Of a stretch of 64,000 nucleotides of DNA, positions 49,722-59,095 are shown piece by piece. Position numbers and translations under genes: made by a program. How positions within the stretch are numbered: the stretch's first letter is position 1; the number at the start of each line of letters is the position of its first letter. Source of the stretch: Streptomyces sp. ISL-12 (GTDB lineage: Bacteria > Actinomycetota > Actinomycetes > Streptomycetales > Streptomycetaceae); assembly GCF_018614415.1 (NCBI RefSeq), contig NZ_JAGGOO010000002.1, positions 24,206-88,205 of the forward strand, written 5' to 3'. The notes under the pieces are model-generated. The model ran no database searches. It worked only from the letters and a program-made list of their open reading frames with translations, and had not been told where the DNA came from.

Positions 49722-52235
49722 GTGACCCTCATCGATCGCCTGCCGCCGACCGCCGACCCCGACGCCCTTTACGAAGCCTTCGAGTCGTGGGCCCAGGAGC
49801 GCGGTCTCACGCTCTACCCCCACCAGGAGGAGGCGCTGATCGAGGCGGTCTCCGGGGCGAACGTGATCGTCTCGACTCCCACCGGATCCGGCAAGAGCAT
49901 GATCGCGGCGGGCGCGCACTTCGCCGCCCTCGCCCGGGACGAGGTCACTTTCTACACCGCGCCGATCAAGGCGCTGGTCTCGGAGAAGTTCTTCGAGCTG
50001 TGCAAGCTCTTCGGCACCGAGAACGTCGGCATGCTCACCGGCGACGCCTCCGTGAACGCCGACGCCCCTGTGATCTGCTGCACCGCCGAGGTGCTGGCGT
50101 CGATCGCGCTGCGCGACGGCAAGCACGCGGACATCGGCCAGGTCGTCATGGACGAGTTCCACTTCTACGCGGAAGGGGACCGCGGCTGGGCCTGGCAGAT
50201 CCCGCTGCTGGAACTGCCGCAGGCCCAGTTCGTCCTGATGTCCGCCACGCTCGGCGACGTCTCCTTCTTCGAGAAGGACCTCACCCGGCGCACCGGCCGC
50301 CCGACGTCGGTCGTCCGGTCGGCGACCCGCCCGGTGCCCCTGTCCTACGAATTCCGTTACACCCCGCTCACCGAGACCCTCACCGACCTGCTGACGGCCA
50401 AGCAGGCCCCCGTCTACATCGTGCACTTCACGCAGGCACAGGCCGTGGAGCGGGCGCAGGCGCTGATGAGCATCAACATGTGCACCCGCGAGGAGAAGGA
50501 CAAGATCGCCGAGCTGATCGGCAACTTCCGCTTCACCACCAAGTTCGGCCGCAACCTCTCCCGCTACGTGCGGCACGGCATCGGCGTGCACCACGCCGGC
50601 ATGCTGCCGAAGTACCGGCGCCTGGTGGAGAAACTCGCCCAGGCGGGGCTGCTGAAGGTCATCTGTGGGACGGACACGCTCGGCGTCGGCGTCAACGTGC
50701 CGATCCGGACCGTCCTGTTCACCGCTCTGACCAAGTACGACGGCAGCCGGGTGCGGACGCTGCGCGCCCGGGAGTTCCACCAGATCGCGGGACGGGCCGG
50801 ACGCGCGGGCTTCGACACGGCGGGGTTCGTGGTCGCGCAGGCACCCGAGCACGTCGTCGAGAACGAGAAGGCCCTGGCCAAGGCGGGCGACGACCCGAAG
50901 AAGCGCCGCAAGGTGGTCCGCAAGAAGGCTCCCGAGGGCTTCGTCGGCTGGAGCGAGCAGACCTTCGACAAGCTCATCGCCTCCGAGCCGGAGCCGCTGA
51001 CGTCCCGTTTCCGGGTGACGCACACGATGCTGCTGTCGGTGATCGCCCGGCCCGGCAACGCCTTCGAGGCGATGCGCCGTCTGCTGGAGGACAACCACGA
51101 ACCGCGCAAGCAGCAGTTGCGGCACATCCGGCGGGCCATCGCCATCTACCGCTCGCTGCTGGACGGCGGCATCGTCGAGAAGCTGGACACTCCGGACGCC
51201 GAGGGCCGCATCGTCCGCCTCACGGTCGACCTCCAGCAGGACTTCGCCCTCAACCAGCCGCTGTCCACGTTCGCCCTGGCCGCGTTCGAACTGCTCGATC
51301 CCGAGTCGCCGTCGTACGCGCTGGACATGGTGTCGGTGGTGGAGTCCACGCTGGACGACCCGCGGCAGATCCTCGCCGCCCAGCAGAACAAGGCGCGCGG
51401 CGAGGCCGTGGCCGCGATGAAGGCGGACGGCGTCGAGTACGAGGAGCGCATGGAGCGCCTTCAGGAGATCACGTACCCGAAGCCGCTGGAGGAGCTGCTC
51501 TTCCACGCGTACAACACCTACCGCAGGAGCCACCCCTGGGTCGGGGACCACCCGCTGTCGCCGAAGTCGGTGATCCGGGACATGTACGAGCGGGCGATGT
51601 CCTTCACCGAGCTGACCTCCCACTACGAGCTGGCGCGGACCGAGGGCATCGTGCTGCGCTACCTCGCCGGCGCCTACAAGGCCCTGGACCACACCGTCCC
51701 CGACGACCTGAAGTCCGACGACCTCCAGGATCTGATCGAGTGGCTCGGCGAGATGGTGCGCCAGGTCGACTCCAGCCTGCTCGACGAGTGGGAGCAGCTC
51801 GCCAACCCCGCGGAGATGACCGCCGAGGAGGCGCAGGAGAAGGCCGACCAGATCCGGCCCGTCACCACCAACGCGCGCGCCTTCCGCGTCCTCGTCCGCA
51901 ACGCCCTGTTCCGACGGGTGGAGCTGGCCGCCCTCGACCAGGTCGACGAGCTGGGCGAGATGGACGGCGACGCCGGATGGGACGCCGACGCCTGGGGCGA
52001 GGCCATGGACAAGTACTGGGACGAGTACGACGACCTCGGCACCGGTCCCGACGCCCGCGGCCCGAAGCTGCTGGTGATCCAGGAGGAGCCGCAGGACCGG
52101 CTGTGGCGTGTCCGGCAGATCTTCGACGATCCGAACGGCGACCACGACTGGGGGATCAGCGCGGAGGTCGACCTCGTGGCCTCCGACGCGGAGGGCCGGG
52201 CGGTCGTCCGCGTCACCGATGTCGGCCAGTTGTGA
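49722..52235 (+). CDS. Ski2-like DEAD/DEAH-box helicase
   Basis: An 837-residue superfamily 2 helicase. Motif I is STPTGSGKS near residue 51, motif II is VVMDEFHFYAEGD (DEFH), motif III SATLGD, motif IV-VI include KVICGTDTLGVGVNVPIRTV and HQIAGRAGRAGFD. A long C-terminal part with an accessory domain follows, as in HelY/Mtr4-related actinobacterial enzymes; RNA substrates are likely. GTG at 49722. The TesB gene follows after 19 bases, probably in the same operon. Confidence 0.88.
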   Translation: MTLIDRLPPTADPDALYEAFESWAQERGLTLYPHQEEALIEAVSGANVIVSTPTGSGKSMIAAGAHFAALARDEVTFYTAPIKALVSEKFFELCKLFGTENVGMLTGDASVNADAPVICCTAEVLASIALRDGKHADIGQVVMDEFHFYAEGDRGWAWQIPLLELPQAQFVLMSATLGDVSFFEKDLTRRTGRPTSVVRSATRPVPLSYEFRYTPLTETLTDLLTAKQAPVYIVHFTQAQAVERAQALMSINMCTREEKDKIAELIGNFRFTTKFGRNLSRYVRHGIGVHHAGMLPKYRRLVEKLAQAGLLKVICGTDTLGVGVNVPIRTVLFTALTKYDGSRVRTLRAREFHQIAGRAGRAGFDTAGFVVAQAPEHVVENEKALAKAGDDPKKRRKVVRKKAPEGFVGWSEQTFDKLIASEPEPLTSRFRVTHTMLLSVIARPGNAFEAMRRLLEDNHEPRKQQLRHIRRAIAIYRSLLDGGIVEKLDTPDAEGRIVRLTVDLQQDFALNQPLSTFALAAFELLDPESPSYALDMVSVVESTLDDPRQILAAQQNKARGEAVAAMKADGVEYEERMERLQEITYPKPLEELLFHAYNTYRRSHPWVGDHPLSPKSVIRDMYERAMSFTELTSHYELARTEGIVLRYLAGAYKALDHTVPDDLKSDDLQDLIEWLGEMVRQVDSSLLDEWEQLANPAEMTAEEAQEKADQIRPVTTNARAFRVLVRNALFRRVELAALDQVDELGEMDGDAGWDADAWGEAMDKYWDEYDDLGTGPDARGPKLLVIQEEPQDRLWRVRQIFDDPNGDHDWGISAEVDLVASDAEGRAVVRVTDVGQL

Positions 52236-52254
52236 ACACAGGAGAGCATCACCC

Positions 52255-53130
52255 ATGACACCCACGCCCAACCCGGCCGACAGCCTGGTCGACCTGCTCG
52301 ACCTGGAACAGATCGAGGTCAACATCTTCCGCGGTCGCAGCCCGCAGGAATCCCTGCAGCGGGTTTTCGGCGGCCAGGTGGCCGGCCAGGCCCTGGTCGC
52401 CGCGGGCCGCACCACCGAGGGCGACCGCCCGGTGCACTCGCTGCACGCGTACTTCCTGCGGCCGGGCCGGCCGGGCGTGCCGATCGTGTACCAGGTCGAA
52501 CGGGTCCGGGACGGGCGGTCGTTCACGACCCGCCGGGTCACAGCCGTGCAGCAGGGACGGACGATCTTCAATCTCACCGCCTCCTTTCACAAGCCTGAGC
52601 AGGGAAGTTTTGAACATCAGCTGCCGCCGGCCCGGGCGGTGCCGGACCCGGAGTCGCTGCCGACGGTCGCCGACGAGGTCCGGGAGCATCTGGGCGCGCT
52701 GCCGGAGCAGTTGGAGCGGATGGCGCGGCGGCAGCCCTTCGACATCCGCTACGTCGACCGGCTCCGCTGGAAGACCGAGGACATCCAGGACGCCGAGCCG
52801 CGCAGTGCCGTGTGGATGCGGGCGGTCGGACCGCTCGGTGACGATCCGCTGGTGCACACCTGCGCGTTGACCTATGCCAGCGACATGACCTTGCTGGACG
52901 CCGTGCGCATCCCGGTGGAGCCCTTGTGGGGGCCGCGGGGCTTCGACATGGCCTCCCTGGACCACGCCATGTGGTTCCACCGTCCCTTCCGCGCGGACGA
53001 GTGGTTCCTGTACGACCAGGAGTCCCCGATCGCCACAGGGGGACGCGGGCTGGCCCGCGGCCGGATCTACGACACCGAAGGTCGTCTGCTGGTGTCCGTC
53101 GTCCAGGAAGGCCTGTTCCGGGCGCTGTAG
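52255..53130 (+). CDS. tesB: Acyl-CoA thioesterase II
   Basis: A 291-residue double hotdog-fold thioesterase that hydrolyses acyl-CoA to free acid and CoA. The TesB landmarks are RVFGGQVAGQALVAA near residue 35, HSLHAYFLRPG near residue 62 and, in the second half, SLDHAMWFHRPFRADEW with the catalytic Asp/Thr/Gln positions (D in SLDHAMW). ATG at 52255 after GGAGAG. It follows the helicase directly. Confidence 0.92.
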   Translation: MTPTPNPADSLVDLLDLEQIEVNIFRGRSPQESLQRVFGGQVAGQALVAAGRTTEGDRPVHSLHAYFLRPGRPGVPIVYQVERVRDGRSFTTRRVTAVQQGRTIFNLTASFHKPEQGSFEHQLPPARAVPDPESLPTVADEVREHLGALPEQLERMARRQPFDIRYVDRLRWKTEDIQDAEPRSAVWMRAVGPLGDDPLVHTCALTYASDMTLLDAVRIPVEPLWGPRGFDMASLDHAMWFHRPFRADEWFLYDQESPIATGGRGLARGRIYDTEGRLLVSVVQEGLFRAL

Positions 53131-53149
53131 TCCGGTCCGGCGGCGGAAC

Positions 53150-54229
53150 TCAGCGGGTCGGTCGGGTGGGCCTGGGGTTTCTGCGTCGCAGGCGGCCCAG
53201 CAAGCCGCGGCGGCGTTCTGGCGCGGGTGACGGGTGCTGCCGCACCCCCGACGGGCGGGTGGTGCCCAGGGCGGTGGTGCTCGGCGTGGGGGTGTGCCGA
53301 GGAGCGATACCCGCCGCGTCGAAGGACTGTGCCGCCGAGGACGGCGCGGTGGTGGCAGAGGGCCGGCAGTGGTGTCCGGCCGCCCGCGGGACCCGGTGAG
53401 CCGCCGGGCGGGCTGTCGGCCGGGGTGCTGACGTGTGGTGTTCTCGTGCGGTGCCGACCAGGTGGGCCAGTTCCGCGCGGAGCCAGTGGATCTCGTCCGG
53501 GTCGGTCGCCGTCATGATCTCCTCGGCGAGCCTGGCGCTGGGCGAGCCGGGCGCGCCGTGGATCACCGGAGCCGGGCGGAGCCGCTGGAGGTGCGAGCGC
53601 TCGTGCGGGTCCCCTACGACGGCCTCGATCTCGACCGGGTCGAGCAGGGACGCCACGGCCGCGGCCCGGGCCCACGGATCGTCGGTCCGGCGGAGCAGGA
53701 AACCCAGATGCCGGCGGCGCCAGTTGCGCGGGCGCCGGTCCTGCCCGTCCTTCAACTGCAACCGCAGCCGCTCGGGAGCACGGCCGGTCAGCAGAGCGGC
53801 GTTGCTCTCGTCGGACGCGAACTGCCGTAGTTCGTCGGCAAGGTACAGCCAGACGACGGCACCGTAGCGGTTGACGTAGACCTTCACGGGCACCAGCAGT
53901 CCCAGCCGCGCGAGGCGGGCGAACCGGGACGTGGGCACCTTCATGAGGGCGGCGCCCTCCGTCGTTCCCACGGTCCGCACTCGCTCCCGCAGGGATTCGG
54001 GGAAGCCCTCCTGCTCACGGACCCGTTCGATCTCGGCCCGGGTGACGCACGGTCCCCCTCCTCCTTCATCGGGTACGACACGGATCCGGCCCAGGCCCAT
54101 CGCGATGTCGAACTCGCTGCGCTTCAACCCGAGTTCACGCGCCGCCCGCCTGGGTGCGAGCCTGTTGCCCCGCGTGGCGGGGTGGTCGGCGGCAGGCGTC
54201 GCCTGAGGCGTGAGGATGTTGCCGGACAT
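53150..54229 (-). CDS. DUF6397-like protein with N-terminal HTH
   Basis: A 359-residue protein. Residues 25-85 contain a helix-turn-helix-like segment (RRAARELGLKRSEFDIAMGL), then VTRAEIERVREQEGFPESL, and a second region around KVPTSRFARLARLGLLVPV; HLGFLLRRTDDPWARAAAVA follows. The C-terminal 110 residues are Pro/Thr/Arg-rich and disordered. This order matches the Streptomyces DUF6397 family as I remember it. ATG at 54229. It may be a DNA-binding regulator of unknown role. Confidence 0.75.
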   Translation of the reverse strand: MSGNILTPQATPAADHPATRGNRLAPRRAARELGLKRSEFDIAMGLGRIRVVPDEGGGGPCVTRAEIERVREQEGFPESLRERVRTVGTTEGAALMKVPTSRFARLARLGLLVPVKVYVNRYGAVVWLYLADELRQFASDESNAALLTGRAPERLRLQLKDGQDRRPRNWRRRHLGFLLRRTDDPWARAAAVASLLDPVEIEAVVGDPHERSHLQRLRPAPVIHGAPGSPSARLAEEIMTATDPDEIHWLRAELAHLVGTAREHHTSAPRPTARPAAHRVPRAAGHHCRPSATTAPSSAAQSFDAAGIAPRHTPTPSTTALGTTRPSGVRQHPSPAPERRRGLLGRLRRRNPRPTRPTR

Positions 54230-54367
54230 GCTGGTCTCCCCCGTGGAGTGTGCGCGGACCGCGCCCTGTGCGCCCGTCCGAGAAAAACCGTAGCCGTTCG
54301 CCCGACTGCCCGTCGGAGGCTGTGGATAACTCCGCGAACGGCTCCACAGGGACGCGAAACCGGCAGG

Positions 54368-54781
54368 TCAGGGCTCCATGGCAGAGGTACGGTCGGGATG
54401 CCGGGCGTCGACGTGGAGGTGCTCGCCGACCCGGTTCACCAGTAAGGTCATCTCGTAGGCGATCTGGCCGATGTCGGCCTCCGCGCCGCTCAGTACGCAC
54501 AGGCAGCTGCCGGAGCCGGCCGCGGTGACGAACAGGACCGCGTCGTCGAACTCGACCATCGTCTGCCGCACCCGCCCGGCGCCGAAGTGACGGCCCGATC
54601 CCTTCGCGAGGCTGTGCAGTCCGGAGGAGACGGCGGCGAGGTGCTCCGCGTCCTCGCGCCGCAGGCCGGTACTGGCACCTGTCACCAGGCCGTCGTTGGA
54701 CAGCAGCATCGCGTGCCGCACATGTTCGACGCGCTCGGTCAGATCGTCCAGCATCCAGCCGAGTTTCTGGTTCTGCGCCAT
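54368..54781 (-). CDS. Roadblock/LC7-domain protein (CvnB-like)
   Basis: A 137-residue roadblock protein: KLGWMLDDLTERVEHVRHAM starts the fold, LLSNDGLVTGAST and RREDAEHLAAVSSGLHSLAK continue it. It corresponds to the second protein of Streptomyces conservons, which act as GTPase-activating partners of the CvnD-type small GTPase. Here the usual histidine kinase and DUF742 genes are missing, and a GTPase gene lies 570 bases away on the same strand, separated by an oppositely oriented oxidoreductase gene. ATG at 54781. Confidence 0.86.
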   Translation of the reverse strand: MAQNQKLGWMLDDLTERVEHVRHAMLLSNDGLVTGASTGLRREDAEHLAAVSSGLHSLAKGSGRHFGAGRVRQTMVEFDDAVLFVTAAGSGSCLCVLSGAEADIGQIAYEMTLLVNRVGEHLHVDARHPDRTSAMEP

Positions 54782-54887
54782 GATCCCGTCGCCCCCTGTG
54801 CTCCCCGTGTGTCGTCTCCCCCTGGTCGTGGGGGTCTGCTCCGCCAGCCTTCCCCACGGTGGGGCTCCGGGCAAGCAGGATGGGGCC

Positions 54888-55316
54888 ATGGCACAGAAGA
54901 TGACCGACGAGGAGTGGCGGGCGTTCGTCTCGGAGGGCACCCGCACCATGAAACTCTGCACCGTCCGCGCGGACGGCAGTCCGCATGTGGCGCCGGTCTG
55001 GTTCCTGCTCGACGGGGACGAGATCGTGTTCAACACCGGCAAGGAAACCGTCAAGGGACGCAATCTGCTCCGGGACGGCCGGGTCGCCCTGTGCGTGGAC
55101 GACGACCGGCCCCCGTTCGACTACGTCGTGCTTCAGGGCCGCGCCCGGATCTCGGAGGAACCGGACGAACTGCGGGACTGGGCGGCCCGCATCGGTGCCC
55201 GCTACATGGGCGAGGAGCGTGCCGAGGAGTTCGGTGCCCGTAACGGTGTGCCCGGTGAACTGCTCGTGCGGGTCACCGTGGACAAGGTCTCGGCACAGAG
55301 GGCCGTGGCGGACTGA
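54888..55316 (+). CDS. PPOX-class (pyridoxamine phosphate oxidase-like) F420- or FMN-dependent oxidoreductase
   Basis: A 142-residue split-barrel flavoprotein. TRTMKLCTVRADGSPHVAPV near residue 20 and WFLLDGDEIVFNTGKETVKG with DGRVALCVDDDRPPFDYVVL are typical of actinobacterial F420-dependent PPOX proteins. It reduces or oxidises small substrates; which is unknown. ATG at 54888 after GCAGGATGG, divergent from the roadblock gene and convergent with the GTPase gene. Confidence 0.86.
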   Translation: MAQKMTDEEWRAFVSEGTRTMKLCTVRADGSPHVAPVWFLLDGDEIVFNTGKETVKGRNLLRDGRVALCVDDDRPPFDYVVLQGRARISEEPDELRDWAARIGARYMGEERAEEFGARNGVPGELLVRVTVDKVSAQRAVAD

Positions 55317-55352
55317 CTCCGGGTCCGGGCCGGGGCCGGGTGGTGGCCGGGG

Positions 55353-55961
55353 TCAGCTCACCGAGTCGAGCAGCCGAGCGGTGTGCATCCGCCCGGCGTA
55401 CGCGACGAGTTGGATCAGCACCTCTTTCCCCGAGGCACGCTCGCGCGCGTCGCACAGCACGACGGGCGTGCCCCGGTCGAGGTCGAGAGCGTGCGTGATG
55501 TCCTGGGTGCCGTGCCGGTGGGCGCCCCGGAAGCAGTCGACGGCCACCACGAACGGGATGCGGCGGTGCTCGAAGAAGTCGACCGCCGGGAAGCAGTCCG
55601 CCAGTCGCCGGGTGTCCGCGAGGACCACGGCGCCGAGGGCTCCCTCTGCCAGGTCGTCCCACAGGAACCAGTAGCGGTCCTGGCCCGGTGTGCCGAACAG
55701 GTAGAGGGCGAGATCGGACCGGAGGGTGATGCGTCCGAAGTCCATGGCGACGGTCGTGGCGGCCTTCCGGGCGACGCTCTCGGTGTCGTCCATCGGGCGG
55801 CCCGCCTCGCTGAGCGGTTCCTCCGCGCGCAGCGGTCCGATCTCGCTGACGGCGCCGACCAGGACCGTCTTGCCCACGCCGAACCCTCCGGCGATCAGTA
55901 TCTTCAGCGCCAGAGCGGCCGTCTCGCCGCCGTCGGCGGCGTCCCAGTCCTCGGAGGCCAT
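55353..55961 (-). CDS. CvnD-like GTP-binding protein
   Basis: A 202-residue small GTPase of the conservon type. The P-loop is IAGGFGVGKTVLVGAVSEI near residue 24 (GxxxxGKT), the G3 switch region is LFGTPGQDRYWF (DxPGQ-like), and FVVAVDCFRGAH stands near the G4 position. ATG at 55961. Together with the roadblock protein at 54781 it forms a split, incomplete conservon without the kinase (CvnA) and CvnC. Confidence 0.87.
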   Translation of the reverse strand: MASEDWDAADGGETAALALKILIAGGFGVGKTVLVGAVSEIGPLRAEEPLSEAGRPMDDTESVARKAATTVAMDFGRITLRSDLALYLFGTPGQDRYWFLWDDLAEGALGAVVLADTRRLADCFPAVDFFEHRRIPFVVAVDCFRGAHRHGTQDITHALDLDRGTPVVLCDARERASGKEVLIQLVAYAGRMHTARLLDSVS

Positions 55962-56208
55962 CGATCACTTCTCTCGGGAGTGCCGGTGACGCCCCGGCGC
56001 GGAGGGGCACCGGTGCCACTCGCCCGGGGGTTTCTGGGCGGTTCGGGGGTGTCCCACGGCCTCGGAACGCTAGCCCGGTGCGGGGGTGCGCGCGGGCTCT
56101 GTTCCGGAAGGTGCCGGGATGTGTCCCGGAGGGTCAACGGAACGACCACACCGTGCCCGCATGTGTGCGCTGCGGCGCCGTCCCCGGCCGTACGGAATCA
56201 TGCGGAGC

Positions 56209-56808
56209 ATGAGCGACGACCACACACACGTCCAGGAATTCTTCACCGCCCGCGCCGCCGACTGGGACAGCCGCTTCCCCGACGACGGTCCCGCCTATGC
56301 CGCGGCGGTCGCCGAGCTGGACCTGCGCCGCGGAAACCGTGTGCTCGACGCGGGGTGCGGCACCGGTCGCGCCCTGGCACCGCTGCGCGCGGCCGTGGGC
56401 GCGTCGGGGGTGGTGATCGGGGCCGATCTCACCCCGGCCATGCTGCACGCCGCCCGGCGGGCCGGCCGGGACCGGGAGGGGTGGCTGCTGTTGACCGACG
56501 TCGCCAGACTGCCGCTGAGATCACGGTCGCTCGACGCCGTGTTCGCCGCGGGGCTCATCGCCCATCTGCCCGATCCGGGCGAGAACCTCCGCGAGTTGGC
56601 ACGCGTGGTGCGACCGGACGGCGTACTCGCCCTGTTCCACCCGGTCGGGCGGGCGGCGCTGGCCGCCCGGCAGGGCCGTCGGCTCACCCCGGACGACCTG
56701 CGCGCGGAGCCCAGCCTCCGGCCCCTGCTGGCCGCTTCCGGCTGGCGTATGACGTCGTACGTCGACGAGGACGCCCGCTTCCTCGCCCTGGCCGTCCGCC
56801 AGAGCTGA
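56209..56808 (+). CDS. Class I SAM-dependent methyltransferase
   Basis: A 199-residue protein of the UbiE/Methyltransf_11 group: NRVLDAGCGTGRALAPLRAA near residue 43 binds SAM, GADLTPAMLHAARRA follows, and GLIAHLPDPGENLRELARVV is motif II/III. ATG at 56209; an in-frame ATG at 56200 is equally plausible. The acceptor is unknown. The 247-base gap before it holds no gene that I can support. Confidence 0.82.
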   Translation: MSDDHTHVQEFFTARAADWDSRFPDDGPAYAAAVAELDLRRGNRVLDAGCGTGRALAPLRAAVGASGVVIGADLTPAMLHAARRAGRDREGWLLLTDVARLPLRSRSLDAVFAAGLIAHLPDPGENLRELARVVRPDGVLALFHPVGRAALAARQGRRLTPDDLRAEPSLRPLLAASGWRMTSYVDEDARFLALAVRQS

Positions 56809-56960
56809 CCACGGCCCGGCTCCCGCCGCTTCCCCCCGGAACCGCGAACGGGCGGCGTCCAGAGTGCCCGTGTCCGCCCCCTTCTGCAGGGGAAGCGGCG
56901 TCTCTACGTTGAGTACCGGGAGATACGCACGGTCGGTCATGGCGGCGGCACAGGGGGACG

Positions 56961-57257
56961 GTGGTCAACTTGTTCGGCAAGACCTGGGACAGATTGCTCA
57001 GCGCGCTGAGCACGGCCGAGGAGACCGGACGCGACAGCCGCGGGCACAACCTCTTCGAGGCTGCCGCCGCTTATGTGTCGGCGCACGTGGAGGACGACCA
57101 GGAGCGGATGGACGAGGCGGCGGGCTGGGTGTCGCCGGAGGCGTTGTCGTTCGGGGTGAACGAGCTGGCGTGCCGGGCCGTCGTCGCGCTCGCGCGTGAG
57201 CGCGACGAGCCGCCACGGACCGTGGCCCGTGCGCTGCTCGGGCTGCCGGTGTCCTGA
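56961..57257 (+). CDS. Small protein of unknown function
   Basis: A 98-residue mainly helical protein starting VVNLFGKTWDRLLSALSTAE. AAAYVSAHVEDDQERMDEAA and FGVNELACRAVVALARERDE are its conserved-looking core. GTG at 56961. It has no signal or membrane segment. Not recognised; similar small proteins occur across Streptomyces. A longer protein of unknown function follows 137 bases later. Confidence 0.65.
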   Translation: MVNLFGKTWDRLLSALSTAEETGRDSRGHNLFEAAAAYVSAHVEDDQERMDEAAGWVSPEALSFGVNELACRAVVALARERDEPPRTVARALLGLPVS

Positions 57258-57394
57258 CGGAACATCCGCATCCGGTGGTCGTTTTGGCCCGCCCAGCCGG
57301 AAAACTGCAGCTCGGGTACGTCGGGGAGTCGTGACAAGCGACTTCCGGCCGCACTAGGGTGCGCGCCGTTGGTCGAACCGATGGGGAGGCTGGG

Positions 57395-58360
57395 ATGGCC
57401 GGGACGGACGAGGACGCCGTCGCCGCCGAGGACGATGCGCTCTACGTGCTCACGGCGGTGCTGCTGACTCCGGCGAAGTTTCCGAGTGTGCTGGGCGACG
57501 ACTGTCCGGAGGCGTGCGCGGCGCTCGGTCTCCCCCCGCTGGCGGACGGCTACGGGCTGGTGCTCGGGCAGGACGGTGCCGGGGCTCGGTGGACGGTGGT
57601 GATCGACGATGTCTCTTTGGTCGCGGTGGCCATAGCCTCCTGGGACTGCGGCATGGAACACGAACTGTCGCCGGACGAGCGCACCGTCGTGACGGCGCTG
57701 CCCGGCTGGCCCCTCGCGGTCGCCGTGGCGGCTCCGGGCGTACCCGCGCCGCACGACCCCACTCCCGAGGCGGATGACCGGCCCCCGCTGTCACCGCCCG
57801 ACACGAGCGCCTGGGGGCCTGCCCAGCGACGCTTGGGAGCCGACGAGATCGCTCTGCAATGGGTGCGGTGGCGGGAGCAGGTGGACGACTCCGGATTCGC
57901 GACCGCGGAGGACGGCACCGGCACGACCGAGCGCCCGGAGGACCTGGCGGGCCAAGCGGGCCAGGCGGGTCAGGCGGGTCAGGCGGGTCAGGCGGGAGAA
58001 CCGGAAGCAGCGGGCGGAGACGAGGCCGGGGGCGAGGTCGGCTCCGGAGAGTCTGCCCGGGAAAGTTCGCCGGGCGCGGGGGCGAGGCAGGGGTTCAGCA
58101 GTGTCCGGCGGGTGCTCGCGGAAGCCCGTGCGTACGTCGACACACCGCCGCCGCTCGGCCGGGTCCGGTCGTCGTTCGCGGCGGGCGACGCCCGCACCTT
58201 GCGTGTCGACGGTCCGGGCTGGTCGCTCGTGGCACGGACCGACGACATCGCCTTCGTACTGCTTGACGAGGAGCCCGGCGAGGTCCTTCCGGTGGGCCGG
58301 GGTCCGGAGCTGCCGGGCCTGCTGAAAGCCCTCGACGAGATGGCCGTACGTCCCGGCTGA
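57395..58360 (+). CDS. Protein of unknown function with a GQA repeat
   Basis: A 321-residue protein. Residues 1-110 form one folded part (ALYVLTAVLLTPAKFPSVLG, VVIDDVSLVAVAIASWDCGM) and the C-terminal 80 residues another (RVLAEARAYVDTPPPLGRVR, LVARTDDIAFVLLDEEPGEV). Between them lies a disordered region with five GQA repeats. ATG at 57395 after GGGAGGCTGGG. No known motif or family. Confidence 0.68.
   Translation: MAGTDEDAVAAEDDALYVLTAVLLTPAKFPSVLGDDCPEACAALGLPPLADGYGLVLGQDGAGARWTVVIDDVSLVAVAIASWDCGMEHELSPDERTVVTALPGWPLAVAVAAPGVPAPHDPTPEADDRPPLSPPDTSAWGPAQRRLGADEIALQWVRWREQVDDSGFATAEDGTGTTERPEDLAGQAGQAGQAGQAGQAGEPEAAGGDEAGGEVGSGESARESSPGAGARQGFSSVRRVLAEARAYVDTPPPLGRVRSSFAAGDARTLRVDGPGWSLVARTDDIAFVLLDEEPGEVLPVGRGPELPGLLKALDEMAVRPG
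57947..57991 (+). repeat. 9-bp tandem repeat, five copies
   Basis: Units of GCGGGTCAG or GCGGGCCAG encode a run of (G)QA in the protein at 57395. Copy number may vary between strains. Confidence 0.85.
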
Positions 58361-58460
58361 GCCGCGCCTCGTCAGGATGTCCGGTCCTCCCGGCTCCTCG
58401 GGGCATCCGGCCCCCGGGGCGGCCGACGGCTCGGCTCCTGCGGCCCTCGGTGTCAGCGCG

Positions 58461-58643
58461 TCAGCGGCCGAGTTCCTTGCGGCTGACACGGCGCAGTCGG
58501 CGCCGCTGGGACGGGTCCAGCGTGAGGTACGCGGCGGCCGGGACTCCCAGGACTATCAGGAGGGCGGCCCACCAGGGCAGCCAGATCCACAGGATGAGCC
58601 CGACCGCCACACCCCCTGCGGCGATCTTGGCGTTCTTCGACAT
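58461..58643 (-). CDS. Small membrane protein
   Basis: A 60-residue protein with two adjacent hydrophobic stretches (KIAAGGVAVGLILWIWLPWW and ALLIVLGVPAAAYLTL) and a basic C-terminal tail (RRRLRRVSRKELGR), so it is a membrane hairpin with the tail in the cytoplasm. ATG at 58643 after GGCGACATC. Function unknown. The region from here to the helicase frame (58644-58984) holds no other gene I can support. Confidence 0.68.
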   Translation of the reverse strand: MSKNAKIAAGGVAVGLILWIWLPWWAALLIVLGVPAAAYLTLDPSQRRRLRRVSRKELGR

Positions 58644-59095
58644 GATGTCGCCTCCTCCGCGGCCAGTGCCGCTCTCTGTTCTGAAAACGGTCCCGCGCCC
58701 GCCGCGGTTCCGATCGCGACCCTGAGCTGTCCCTGAGCCGTCCCTGAGACAGGACCCTGAGTCCTCCCTGAGAGCCGTCGCCATACGGGGGAGCCTGCAG
58801 ATCCCGTCCCGTCCGGCCTCTGCCTGCCCTGCCTCCTTGCATGGTGTCCCACGTCATAGTCGAGCACACCCGATCGGCGGCGTATTCCTGTAGTATCGGC
58901 GACCCGCCACCACTAGTCAAAATTGAGGAGTGAGTCATCGCCGATCAGTCGACTCCCCCGGCCCCTCCGCCAGAGATCCCTCGACTGGCCCGCTGCTGCG
59001 CCGTCTTCCTGCCGGGTGAGCCTGCCCGTACCGGTGGTGTCGCCTTCTGGCGGTCGGACGGCGACCCGCCACCGGTCATCGCCGCGGGGACCGCC

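Noticed and set aside
44583..52577. Minus-strand open frame of almost 8 kb
   Set aside because: Antisense of well-recognised genes; the result of extreme third-position GC, with no domain.
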